In this document: one piece after another, positions 1 to 7,818 of the stretch
Numbering within the stretch: the stretch's first letter is position 1
Layout: each line of letters starts with the position of its first letter
Program-made: the position numbers and the translations under genes
Assembly: GCF_900537995.1 (NCBI RefSeq)
Contig: NZ_LR027880.1
Coordinates: forward strand, 577,001 to 641,000
Reading direction: 5' to 3'
Source: Roseburia intestinalis L1-82
GTDB lineage: Bacteria; Bacillota; Clostridia; Lachnospirales; Lachnospiraceae
DNA length: 64,000 bases
Notes under the pieces: model-generated
What the model was told of the DNA's origin: nothing
What the model saw: only the letters and a program-made list of their open reading frames with translations
Databases searched by the model: none

Positions 1-622
1 CACTGTATCAGTGTGCAGCGACCGAAAATACCGGAATCAATGATTACACAAGTGCTGTAAATAAAATCACAACCGGTTATGCAAGCATCACAGGCGGCGC
101 AAAAGATCTTGCAGACGGAACAGCCACATTGTATCAGGGAACACAGGAACTGGTAAAAGGAACACAGAGTTTAAAAGATGGCGCAGGAACACTTTCTGCG
201 GGAACAGAGAGTCTTTTAAACGGAGCACTTTCATTGCAGAGCGGAGCCGGACAGCTTGCAGACAACACGCTTACATTGCAAAACGGCAGCAAATCATTAG
301 CAGAGGGAGCGGCAGCATTAAAGGACGGAACAAAAGAAATGAAGGATGGCACAAAAGAGCTGAGTGACGGCACCGATGAATTCCAGTCGGAGACAGCGGA
401 TCTTGATACAAAGATCTCAGATAAGATTTCGGATACGATTGATGATATGACAGGAAAAGATGTGGAGACAGTATCCTTCGTATCAGAAAAAATACAAACA
501 TTGAATCAGTGCTGTTTGTCATTAAGACACCGGCAATCCAGAAAGAGGAAGTAAAGGAAGAGACTGTCACGGAAGAGAAAAAAGAAACGTTTTGGGAGAA
601 ACTGGTTGGGCTGTTCAAGTAA
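1..622 (+). CDS. C-terminal part of a heptad-repeat membrane/surface protein, frameshifted
   Basis: The reading frame is open from base 3, so the 5' end lies outside the window. It encodes a run of short repeats of the type L-x-x-G-x-x-x-L-x-D-G, known from large YhgE/Pip-like and MMPL-like membrane proteins of Firmicutes, where such repeats form an extended extracytoplasmic segment. The frame stops at 554, but the +1 frame continues naturally through FVIKTPAIQKEE and an acidic stretch to a terminal FWEKLVGLFK and a stop at 620-622. The switch falls at a run of six A (487-492); one more A would restore one frame. This is either a sequencing indel, a phase-variable tract or a real pseudogenising mutation. 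The exact family is uncertain because the membrane part is not visible. Confidence 0.6.
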
Positions 623-647
623 AAACGGAAAAGCAGGTGCAAATATT

Positions 648-674
648 AAAAAAAACGAGCTCCATTAGGAACTC
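648..674 (-). terminator. Rho-independent terminator of the tRNA-Phe/Gly unit
   Basis: On the minus strand GAGTTCC pairs with GGAGCTC (one G·U) around a TAAT loop and is followed by G and eight T. It sits 23 bases beyond the tRNA-Gly 3' end. In the plus direction the same hairpin has one mismatch and a short T run, so it may also stop the gene to its left. Confidence 0.7.
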
Positions 675-696
675 AGTTTTAATACCTGTAACAGAG

Positions 697-767
697 AGCG
701 GGTGATGGGAATCGAACCCACGTATCCAGCTTGGAAGGCTGGTGTTCTACCATTGAACTACACCCGC
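697..767 (-). tRNA. tRNA-Gly (anticodon TCC)
   Basis: The minus strand folds as a cloverleaf with acceptor GCGGGTG/CACCCGC, D-arm around TAGTTCAATGGTAGA, anticodon stem CCAGC/GCTGG with loop CTTCCAA (anticodon TCC), T-arm containing GGTTCGATTCC and discriminator U. CCA is not encoded. It lies downstream of tRNA-Phe in the same transcript. Confidence 0.95.
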
Positions 768-794
768 ATAAGATGTATGAAATTGAATACTGCC

Positions 795-818
795 GAGCAG
801 AAACTGTTGTTTCTGCTC
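795..818. repeat. Perfect inverted repeat between the two tRNA genes
   Basis: GAGCAGAAAC and GTTTCTGCTC flank a 4-base loop, giving a 10-bp perfect stem. There is no T run behind it, so it is more likely a processing or stability hairpin in the tRNA-Phe/tRNA-Gly precursor than a terminator. Confidence 0.6.
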
Positions 819-821
819 TAA

Positions 822-894
<73 letters not shown>

Positions 895-911
895 GTCTCA
901 CAACAAAACTT

Positions 912-940
912 ATTTTAAAGGAAAATGGCTTTGCTGTCAA
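912..940 (-). promoter_or_regulatory. Sigma-A promoter for tRNA-Phe/tRNA-Gly
   Basis: On the minus strand a perfect TTGACA (940-935) is followed by exactly 17 bases and TAAAAT (917-912), 17 bases ahead of the mature tRNA-Phe 5' end. This is a near-consensus sigma-70-type promoter. Confidence 0.85.
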
Positions 941-1451
941 GCAGAAAATGCAAATTTTTTTAATAATATGAATTTTCGCAATAATTAGGAAAACATAGAC
1001 GGGTCATTTTAGAGCAAGCATATGCCACATTGCCAGCGCAGCGCACAAAAATAAAAGTAACGTAAACCCAATTCGTTTAGTTTGAAACAGAATGGGCGAA
1101 AACTGCACATTACAAAGGGATTTCGTCCGGTTTTTACGGGAATATACTTCAATATGGGGTAGAATGGGTGAAATAGAGGTGAAATCAATCAGAATAACCC
1201 ACAGAATCGGAAAAACCAGGGCGAAATGAGTAGAAAAAGGAAGATTTCGCCAAAAATCAATAGAAAGTCATTAAATAGTTAGAAAAAATGGGTGAAACCA
1301 GATTTAAACACCGAGGTTTCACCCATTGTGTGCATCAGTTAAATTGTAAAGTAATATGTTTTTTGACCTTGCTGTCGAGAGATTATATTATACGGTAACG
1401 CATGTCAATACATTTGTATATCATGCGTATAGCAGGATAGCAGGACGGAAG
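941..1451. other. Long intergenic region with repeated GGGYGAAA words
   Basis: No ORF with coding character is seen. The segment 1090-1327 carries repeated words on both strands: GGGCGAAA at 1094 and 1219, GGGTGAAA at 1166 and 1290, AGGTGAAA at 1177, and the inverse TTTCGCC at 1245 and TTTCACCC at 1317. It ends in a 13-bp perfect inverted repeat (1287-1299 with 1315-1327). It lies behind the stop of the minus-strand debranching-enzyme gene. Confidence 0.5.
1287..1327. repeat. 13-bp perfect inverted repeat (AATGGGTGAAACC)
   Basis: AATGGGTGAAACC and GGTTTCACCCATT are separated by 15 bases. There is no T run on either side, so this is not a standard terminator. It is the strongest copy of the GGGYGAAA word series in this intergenic region. 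Confidence 0.6.
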
Positions 1452-3692
1452 TTACATATACGGCAGCACATCCTGCATATAAGCACGCAGTGTCTCGCCG
1501 ACGCTCCATGCCTGCGCATAGCAGCCTCTTGGATTGTGAGGTGCATCCCCGTCGAAAATTTCGGAGATCGAGCCGATACAGCCATTGTCGGTCAGATGAT
1601 GACGCACCGGTCCGAGCAGGGAAAGCAGCTCTTTGGTACATTCCAGCGAATGGTCGTGGACTTTTGCGTAAGCGGACAGAAAACCGCCGAGCAGAAATCC
1701 CCATGCCGTACCCTGGTGGTAAGCTGCATCACGTTTTGGCAGGGAACCACAGTAAATGCCGTGATAGTCCGCATGGTCACTGGTGAGAGAGCGAAGTCCG
1801 CAGCCTATATAAAGATTTTTTTTGACAAATGCGACGATTTTTGCTTCCTGCTCCTTCGATAACATGGTAAAAGGCAGTGACACCGCATAGATCTGATTTG
1901 AGCGAAGGTGGTCATCCGGCTCATCTCCGTCTACGACATCGTAAAGACAGCCTTTTTCCTCCCACCAGAACTTCTGGCAGAAAGATGCTTTCACAAGTTC
2001 CGCAAGCGCAGCATAATTGTGGGAGGTCATAACATGACTGCCCAGACCCGTGGCAGAAACGCCAGTAACCGAAACATGACTGCCTAAACCCTGGGCAGAA
2101 CCGCCAGAACCCGAAACCTCACTGCCGGAACTTGTGGCATAACCGCCAGTAACCAAAACATCGTCTCCCTCATACCGCCGGGCAAGTTCCTCCATGACCT
2201 TCAGCGCATTATACCAGAGCGCATTGATCTCCACCGGTTTTCCGTGGCGCGGGGTGGCAACCCAGTCACCGACACGCACGTCCATCCAGGTGATCTGGTC
2301 AAGACCGCTTCCGGCATGGATGAGACCGTCCTCCTCCATATAAATACTGAAATCTGTGCCGTTTTTGTAAGCGGAAATGATTTCCTTCAAATGAGGATAA
2401 ATATTTTCCTGTACAAACGCATTGGCAGCGGTATCCGGATAATACTGCAGATACTGCCATACTGCATAAAAATACCACAGGGAAGCGTCCGCTGTATTAT
2501 AAAGCGGAGCGGCATTGTCATCCGGGAACATGTTTGGCACGATCCCGTGACGGATGTATTTGGAAAAAGTTAAAAGGATTTCCTCTGCATCTTTTCTGCG
2601 CCCGGTGCAGAGCGTCAGTCCGGTAAATGCGATCATCGTGTCACGGCCCCAATCCGTAAACCATGGAAGCCCGGCAAGCACGGTTTTATAGCCGGTGGAA
2701 GCACGGTCACAGAGAAACTGATCCGCGGCGAGAACCAGGCGATCTGCAAAATCATCGTGGATACCTGCCGTTTCGTAGAGTGATTTTGTATACTTTTCCC
2801 GTTCTTTTAAAATGTCAAAAGCGGTATCTGCCGTGATATCTGTAAATGTTTCATCGGCAGCGATCATGGAACAGAGCACGGAAATCTGTTTGTGGCTTTT
2901 CGCCGGAAGAAAAACAGTGACTTCATGTGGACAATAATGACAGTCGAGTCCGTCCGTCTCAAGATCGACCTCGGTCTGAAGCTGCATGTCAATATCGAAC
3001 ATAGGCGTATGGTCGGAGAAAATACCTTCACTGGTCTGGAACAAAATGGCAGTATCAGGATGGCTTTCCGGGATCAGGCAGAGTGAATTGTCGATCAGGG
3101 AAGTACGAAAATGAAAATCTTCCGGGCGGCTTGATGCGCTGTGTTCACGGAAATTAAAAAGCGGAACCAGCGTGAGAGAAGCATCCGGACCATTATTTTC
3201 GATTTCATAGGCAATGGCACACACATTGGCACCATGTTTTAAGCAGATATGTTTTTTCAGCGTGATATCGCCCGCCTGGTATGTGTAGTGAACACTTCCG
3301 TCATAAGAAAAAGAGACGAGATATTCCTGCCCCTGTGTGTAACAGGTTTCGCCATTTTTCTTATGCTGTGAAGTCTCAAGGTTATACACTGCAGATACAG
3401 CTGGAACAGATCCTTTTTTTAATGTGTCCGTAATGGGATGAAATTTTTCGTCAGAACTGCCAGTGCTTTCTGGTGCAAATACGGACAGAGATTCATTGAT
3501 CTTGGAAAAAACAAGATAGCGCTCGATCGGCGGGTGGAGACTCGCGATCAGATAACCCTGATGCGTCCGGTTGTGAGCACCGATGAGGGAACTTCCGGCA
3601 TAACCGCCGATGCCGTTGGTCAGCGCCCATTCACGGCGGATTCCATTTTTAAATGTGGAAAATGCTTCTTTTTCATATTGATAATTGATCAT
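1452..3692 (-). CDS. Amylo-alpha-1,6-glucosidase (glycogen debranching enzyme)
   Basis: The product matches bacterial glycogen debranching enzymes of the GDE type (N-terminal beta domain, C-terminal alpha/alpha-barrel glucosidase), which remove alpha-1,6 branches of glycogen in the cytoplasm. The family signature TDWGRDTMIAFTGLTL is near residue 344, and GLDQITWMDVRVGDW and the C-terminal AWSVGE region are also typical. An ATG at 3707 is possible, but GGAG at 3705-3702 stands 9 bases before the ATG at 3692, so the shorter start (MINYQYEK) is preferred. Between residues about 512 and 554 the barrel domain is interrupted by three in-frame copies of a 14-residue Gly/Ser-rich repeat, which is not a normal part of the family. 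It is transcribed alone. Confidence 0.9.
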   Translation of the reverse strand: MINYQYEKEAFSTFKNGIRREWALTNGIGGYAGSSLIGAHNRTHQGYLIASLHPPIERYLVFSKINESLSVFAPESTGSSDEKFHPITDTLKKGSVPAVSAVYNLETSQHKKNGETCYTQGQEYLVSFSYDGSVHYTYQAGDITLKKHICLKHGANVCAIAYEIENNGPDASLTLVPLFNFREHSASSRPEDFHFRTSLIDNSLCLIPESHPDTAILFQTSEGIFSDHTPMFDIDMQLQTEVDLETDGLDCHYCPHEVTVFLPAKSHKQISVLCSMIAADETFTDITADTAFDILKEREKYTKSLYETAGIHDDFADRLVLAADQFLCDRASTGYKTVLAGLPWFTDWGRDTMIAFTGLTLCTGRRKDAEEILLTFSKYIRHGIVPNMFPDDNAAPLYNTADASLWYFYAVWQYLQYYPDTAANAFVQENIYPHLKEIISAYKNGTDFSIYMEEDGLIHAGSGLDQITWMDVRVGDWVATPRHGKPVEINALWYNALKVMEELARRYEGDDVLVTGGYATSSGSEVSGSGGSAQGLGSHVSVTGVSATGLGSHVMTSHNYAALAELVKASFCQKFWWEEKGCLYDVVDGDEPDDHLRSNQIYAVSLPFTMLSKEQEAKIVAFVKKNLYIGCGLRSLTSDHADYHGIYCGSLPKRDAAYHQGTAWGFLLGGFLSAYAKVHDHSLECTKELLSLLGPVRHHLTDNGCIGSISEIFDGDAPHNPRGCYAQAWSVGETLRAYMQDVLPYM
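2032..2157. repeat. Three tandem 42-bp repeats inside the debranching-enzyme gene
   Basis: Units 2032-2073, 2074-2115 and 2116-2157 start ACATGACTGC, ACATGACTGC and ACCTCACTGC and keep the same 42-bp period with scattered substitutions. Each encodes 14 residues rich in Gly, Ser, Val and Thr (for example SVTGVSATGLGSHV). The frame is preserved, so the tract is a coding minisatellite. Confidence 0.9.
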
Positions 3693-4036
3693 TTTTTTGT
3701 TCTCCATGATAAAAAGTTATTGTTTGTAAAAAATGTGTTGCAAAACTGCGAAAAATTACGAAAAAATCATTTGCTTTTATTTTACACGATAACAGGTGCG
3801 ATGTACAGAAAAATAAAAAATGTATAAAATTTCCTGTATTTATGCAGAGAATGGAGGGACAGCCCTTGCCTGACAAGTTGTTACATGATAATATAAGAAG
3901 TATGACCTGTGGCAGACTTGCAAAAGAGATGCTGATGTATGTGAAATAGAACCAGTTCCACGATGGTGGAAAAGGCAGCCTGCCCAAAAGAGTATGTCGA
4001 AAAACAGGTAAATATAAGAAAACAGGAGAAGATTAT

Positions 4037-4534
4037 ATGCATGAGAAATTAGTGATCGTTCCGAAAAAGAAAACAGGTTCCAAAAAAATGTTAACTACAG
4101 CATGGTTTATCCTTGCCTGCCTGATGTTTTTACTGGCTACATTTGTGAATCCGGTTATTTTTCTGATCCCGGGAATTGCATTTGCACTGGTATGGTATTT
4201 TCAGGCATTTCGTTCGGATATAGAGTACGAATATACCTATTATGATGGAGAGTTCCGCTTTGCACAGATCAAGGCAAAAAGCAGACGTAAAGCCATCGGC
4301 AGCGTGCAGATGGATGATGTACTTGGATTTGCTCCAAGAGGTGACAGAAGCGTATACAAATACGAAAATGACAAGAATCTGGCATATAAAAATCTGACTT
4401 CCGGTGACCCGGAAGCAAAGGTGTATGAGCTGATCGCAAAGGGCGAAAAAGGACTTGTGCGTTATGAGTTTGAGCCGGATGATGAGATGCTCAATGAAGT
4501 TATGGTAAAATATCCGCGTTCCGTGGTAAGATAA
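4037..4534 (+). CDS. Small membrane protein, possibly DUF6106-like
   Basis: This 165-residue protein has a basic N terminus, two adjacent hydrophobic segments (about residues 18-37 and 39-57) and a soluble C-terminal part with strand-like segments. It resembles uncharacterised two-TM proteins of Lachnospiraceae (DUF6106 is my best guess from memory). The start ATG has GGAG about 9 bases upstream. It lies 26 bases ahead of sufC on the same strand and is probably co-transcribed. That position hints at, but does not prove, a link with Fe-S assembly. No function can be assigned. Confidence 0.75.
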   Translation: MHEKLVIVPKKKTGSKKMLTTAWFILACLMFLLATFVNPVIFLIPGIAFALVWYFQAFRSDIEYEYTYYDGEFRFAQIKAKSRRKAIGSVQMDDVLGFAPRGDRSVYKYENDKNLAYKNLTSGDPEAKVYELIAKGEKGLVRYEFEPDDEMLNEVMVKYPRSVVR

Positions 4535-4560
4535 GCGGCGAAACGCAGACGGAGGAAGAA

Positions 4561-5283
4561 ATGTTAGAGTTAAGAAATATCACTTATGAGGTAGAGGACA
4601 ATCAGGACAACAAAGAGATCTTAAAAGATGTCAGCCTTACGATCGATGAGCATTTTGTGGCGATCACCGGACCGAACGGTGGAGGAAAGTCCACACTTGC
4701 AAAGATCATTGCCGGAATCATCAAGCCGACATCCGGTCAGATCATTTTAGATGGAGAGGATATTACAGAACTTGATATTACCGAGCGTGCAAAACATGGC
4801 ATCAGCTATGCATTTCAGCAGCCGGTACATTTTAAAGGACTGACAGTCAAAGATCTGATCACAATCGCAGCAGGAAGAACGATGACGGTGAATGAGATCT
4901 GTGAGATCTTATCGGAGGTTGGTCTGTGTGCGAGAGAGTATATTGACCGTGAGATCAATGGCAGTCTTTCCGGCGGTGAGTTAAAGCGTATTGAGATCGC
5001 GATGATCACGGCACGCGGAACAAAGCTTTCCATTTTTGATGAGCCTGAAGCGGGAATCGATCTCTGGAGTTTTAACAGTCTGATCAGGGTATTTGAAAAA
5101 ATGCGTGATGAGATTCAGGGAACGATTCTTATCATTTCACATCAGGAGCGTATTTTAGACATTGCAGATAAGATCGTGGTGATCGCAAACGGACAGGTTA
5201 AGACAATCGGAACCAAGGAAGAAGTACTTCCGGAACTGCTTCATACAGCAGGGGCCTGTGAGACACTGACCAGCAAGCTGTAA
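4561..5283 (+). CDS. sufC: Fe-S cluster assembly ATPase SufC
   Basis: SufC is the ABC-type ATPase of the SUF scaffold that builds Fe-S clusters. The 240-residue protein has Walker A GPNGGGKST at residues 37-45, an ABC signature LSGGE near 136 and Walker B IFDEPEAG near 157, followed by the switch His in ILIISHQERIL. In SufC the Walker B Asp-Glu is followed by PEAGID or similar rather than the PT of importers, as seen here. It overlaps by its stop codon with an upstream alternative ATG of the next gene, a SufB/D-like scaffold. No cysteine desulfurase or SufU is adjacent. Confidence 0.93.
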   Translation: MLELRNITYEVEDNQDNKEILKDVSLTIDEHFVAITGPNGGGKSTLAKIIAGIIKPTSGQIILDGEDITELDITERAKHGISYAFQQPVHFKGLTVKDLITIAAGRTMTVNEICEILSEVGLCAREYIDREINGSLSGGELKRIEIAMITARGTKLSIFDEPEAGIDLWSFNSLIRVFEKMRDEIQGTILIISHQERILDIADKIVVIANGQVKTIGTKEEVLPELLHTAGACETLTSKL

Positions 5284-5312
5284 TGTACGAGTATGAGGAA
5301 GTGAGGATAAAA

Positions 5313-6230
5313 ATGGATTTAATACAGAAAAATTTATTAGAGCAGGTGGCAGGACTGCACGAGATCCCGGAGGGTGCCTATAACATTCGTGCCAACGGAA
5401 CCAAACTCGGAAGAAATACAACTGCAAATATTGATATTGTAACAAAGACTGATAAGGACGGAATCGATATTATCATCAAACCGGGAACGGTCAATGAGAG
5501 TGTACACATTCCGGTTCTTTTGAGTGAAAGTGGAATGCAGGAATGTGTTTACAATGATTTTTATATCGGTGAGGGTGCAGATGTCACGATCGTGGCAGGA
5601 TGTGGGATCCATAACTGTGGTGTAGATACTTCCAAACATGACGGTGTGCATACGTTTTATCTGGAGAAAAATGCAAAAGTCCGCTACATTGAGCGCCATT
5701 ACGGCGAGGGAGACGGCAACGGAGAGAATATCATGAATCCGCAGACCATCGTCCACTTAAAAGAGGGCGCACATATGGAGATGGAGACGACACAGATCAA
5801 AGGAATCGATTCCACGGTTCGTGTGACGAGAGGAGATCTGGCAGAAAACGCATCCTTAGAGATCCATGAGAAGATCATGACACACGGAAAACAGTACGCA
5901 AAGACAGATTTTCATGTGGATATTAACGGGGATAATTCCAGTGTGAATCTGGTGTCACGTTCTGTTGCAAAAGGGGAATCAAAACAGGAATTTTTCTCCG
6001 TTATGAATGGTAATGCAGCCTGTGCAGGACACAGTGAATGTGATGCCATCATTATGGATAACGCCTGTGTGACTGCAAGTCCGCAGCTGACTGCCAACAA
6101 TATTGACGCAAATCTGATCCATGAAGCTGCTATCGGAAAAATAGCCGGAGAGCAGCTGATCAAGCTGATGACACTTGGACTTACAGAAAAAGAAGCGGAA
6201 GAACAGATTATCAATGGATTTTTGAAATAG
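5313..6230 (+). CDS. SufB/SufD family Fe-S scaffold protein (short form)
   Basis: The C-terminal two thirds form the right-handed beta-helix core typical of SufB/SufD, with GADVTIVAGCGIHNCG, a H-x-x-Y-G-E-G-x-G-N segment and the conserved E-x-x-x-T-x-I-K-G-I-D-S. The protein is about 305 residues, much shorter than canonical SufB (about 470). It pairs with SufC alone, matching the two-gene minimal SUF (SMS) systems described from archaea and anaerobic bacteria. An ATG at 5283 overlaps the sufC stop but has no ribosome site; the ATG at 5313 has GAGG 6 bases upstream and is preferred. Confidence 0.88.
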   Translation: MDLIQKNLLEQVAGLHEIPEGAYNIRANGTKLGRNTTANIDIVTKTDKDGIDIIIKPGTVNESVHIPVLLSESGMQECVYNDFYIGEGADVTIVAGCGIHNCGVDTSKHDGVHTFYLEKNAKVRYIERHYGEGDGNGENIMNPQTIVHLKEGAHMEMETTQIKGIDSTVRVTRGDLAENASLEIHEKIMTHGKQYAKTDFHVDINGDNSSVNLVSRSVAKGESKQEFFSVMNGNAACAGHSECDAIIMDNACVTASPQLTANNIDANLIHEAAIGKIAGEQLIKLMTLGLTEKEAEEQIINGFLK

Positions 6231-6234
6231 TCAT

Positions 6235-6492
6235 TTAAAGTTTGTGGCCGGGAATGTCTTTGTATTCGATCATCCCGTCATCAATCCATTCTTTAATGCG
6301 GCTGAGCGGCAGATGAAAATGTGTTGCAACATCATAAGCGGTGGCGTTGTTTGTCTGAATATATTCTTTTACCTGATGAAAAAGTTCCTGTTCTAAACAG
6401 CGGGGACACAATGTTCCCTCGTAGGATGTGGGAAGAAGACAGTGACATTCTTCGCAGTATCTCCGGTTTTCAAATAAAGGTGTTTCGGTCAT
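6235..6492 (-). CDS. Small zinc-ribbon plus helix-turn-helix protein
   Basis: The 85-residue protein starts with an N-terminal C-x2-C ... C-x2-C zinc ribbon (CEEC near residue 13, CPRC near 30), followed by a helical segment and a predicted winged or MerR-like helix (TAYDVATHFHLPLSRIKEWIDDG). This layout is shared with YvyF/TIGR03826-type flagellar-operon proteins, but no flagellar genes are near, so function is unassigned. A strong AGGAGG stands 7 bases before the ATG. It converges on the suf pair with only 4 bases between stop codons. Confidence 0.8.
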   Translation of the reverse strand: MTETPLFENRRYCEECHCLLPTSYEGTLCPRCLEQELFHQVKEYIQTNNATAYDVATHFHLPLSRIKEWIDDGMIEYKDIPGHKL

Positions 6493-6643
6493 ATAAAGTC
6501 CTCCTGTCTGTTACATTAGGATTTTATTATAACATAAATTATCATGTGGAAAGAATTGTATTTATAAATAAAATATAAAAACAAAAATAAGGATTTTTAT
6601 AAATCTTTTCGAAAATCGTCACACTTAAGACATATTTTTTCCG

Positions 6644-6649
6644 TATACT
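6644..6649 (+). promoter_or_regulatory. -10 element (TATACT) for the 6.65-kb small RNA
   Basis: TATACT at 6644-6649 would place transcription start near 6656, exactly where the RNA closing helix begins. No convincing -35 box is seen at 16-18 bases (ACACTT is poor), so the promoter call rests on the -10 and on position. Confidence 0.4.
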
Positions 6650-6655
6650 GTAACC

Positions 6656-6832
6656 ATCGAAAGAAGTTAACAACGCTTACCCAGGCGGGTTGTTAAACAA
6701 GGTTGTATAGAATAAAGGCTGTACATCCCGACAATTCTTTCGACGCAATTTCCTTTATATAGATTAACATTTTCATAACTAAACTCCTCGGAGGAACCCC
6801 GGAACAGTGATGTTACCGGGGTTTCTTCATTT
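6656..6832 (+). ncRNA. Candidate structured small RNA, family not identified
   Basis: A gene-free segment has a -10 box upstream, self-complementary blocks and a strong terminator, with no ORF inside. TCGAAAGAA (6657-6665) pairs with TTCTTTCGA (6735-6743) to close an 87-base domain. Inside it TTAACAAC (6667-6674) pairs perfectly with GTTGTTAA (6689-6696) around a 14-base loop. Further on CTCC/GGAG forms a small hairpin before the terminator. Length (about 175 nt) and isolation would fit a 6S-like RNA, but I could not match consensus features of 6S, SRP RNA, tmRNA, RNase P or common riboswitches. Confidence 0.55.
6795..6830 (+). terminator. Terminator of the candidate small RNA
   Basis: AACCCCGG-AACA pairs with TGTT-A-CCGGGGTT (one bulged A), followed by TTCTTCATTT. 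The GC-rich 8-bp core is strong; the T tract is interrupted. Confidence 0.75.
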
Positions 6833-6884
6833 ATGGGATTAGATTATCAAAAGGTGGATTTCATTTTTGGATAATCGAATCATA

Positions 6885-7201
6885 TGATGTTGGGGTCAGA
6901 TAGTGCATTTAAACATCTTGATTGACAAATTGCACAAAGCCGTGTCTGTTTTGTTCCGTTGTACGAAAATAAGAAAATCTAAGCCTGCCTGAGTCAGGTT
7001 TTCTCAGAGTGACGTGAACGGCAACAACGAGTCCTCCATAACTCGATGCTGCCTTGTTCTGCCATCCGTGGCAGAACATCACTGTGTATTACCAGGCAGT
7101 CTAAGATTTACTAATTTTCTCCCAAAGTCACAAAAGCAGTCTCGGCTTTGTGCAATTTGCCAGTCGTTATGTTGTGAATGCACTATTTGCCCCCAACATC
7201 A
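6885..7201. mobile_element. MITE-like element with about 108-bp imperfect terminal inverted repeats
   Basis: Left arm 6885-6991 and right arm 7093-7201 are inverted copies with many blocks in register: TGATGTTGGGG, ATAGTGCATT, CAAATTGCACAAAGCCG, GAAAAT and the inner CTGCCTG. The centre holds a perfect GTTCTGCCA/TGGCAGAAC hairpin. The flanks are identical: TCATA at 6880-6884 and TCATA at 7202-7206, a 5-bp target-site duplication. There is no transposase inside, so it is non-autonomous. Its right end lies 33 bases before the start of the downstream metallopeptidase gene. Confidence 0.85.
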
Positions 7202-7239
7202 TCATATTAAAATTCAGAAAATTATCAGAAAGGCCGGAT

Positions 7240-7815
7240 ATGAGAGAAAAAACATACAGTTTCACGATAGAAGAGATCCCGATCATTGTGACGAAAAAAC
7301 GCATGAAAAATATGTATCTGCGTATCAGTAAAGAGGATGGCAGTGTGCGCATTTCGGCGCCGCATCAGATGAGCGACGAGCGGATTTACCGTTTTGCAAA
7401 GGAGCGGATCGACTGGATCCGGGTTTACAGGGAAAAATATCTGCGTGCGAAAGAGGGACGCAGGGAAGTAAGACAATTAAGCGAAGCGGAATTAAAACAG
7501 CAGAAACTGCTTTTGAAAAAAGACGTGGAAAAATTGATTGCAAAATGGGAACCCGTCATGGGCGTAAAGGCATCCGGTGTTACGATACGCCAGATGAAAA
7601 CACGCTGGGGTTCCTGCAATGTGAGGACACACCACATCAATATCAATCTCGCACTGGCGAAAAAGCCGCCGGAGTGTCTGGAGTATGTGGTTGTGCATGA
7701 ACTGACACATATTTTAGAACCGAGTCATAATGCCGTGTTCTGGGGCTATATGACACAGTTTTATCCGAATTGGAAGCGTGTCAGAAAATATCTGAATGAT
7801 GAAGTACCGGAATAA
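7240..7815 (+). CDS. YgjP-like (M48/DUF45) zinc metallopeptidase-fold protein
   Basis: The 192-residue protein belongs to the YgjP/DUF45 family of small cytoplasmic metallohydrolases. The zinc motif HELTH is at residues 153-157 with a further His in EPSHNAVFW, and the upstream KTRWGSCN block is diagnostic. The frame is open further upstream, but that extension is translated from the right arm of the MITE, so the ATG at 7240, preceded by GAAAGG at a good distance, is taken as the start. The MITE may have replaced the original upstream region. The physiological substrate is unknown. Confidence 0.88.
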   Translation: MREKTYSFTIEEIPIIVTKKRMKNMYLRISKEDGSVRISAPHQMSDERIYRFAKERIDWIRVYREKYLRAKEGRREVRQLSEAELKQQKLLLKKDVEKLIAKWEPVMGVKASGVTIRQMKTRWGSCNVRTHHININLALAKKPPECLEYVVVHELTHILEPSHNAVFWGYMTQFYPNWKRVRKYLNDEVPE

Positions 7816-7818
7816 ATG

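Noticed and set aside
7014..7331. ORF across the MITE and the start of the metallopeptidase gene
   Set aside because: It covers inverted-repeat DNA and shifts into another frame of the metallopeptidase gene; no ribosome site or coding character.
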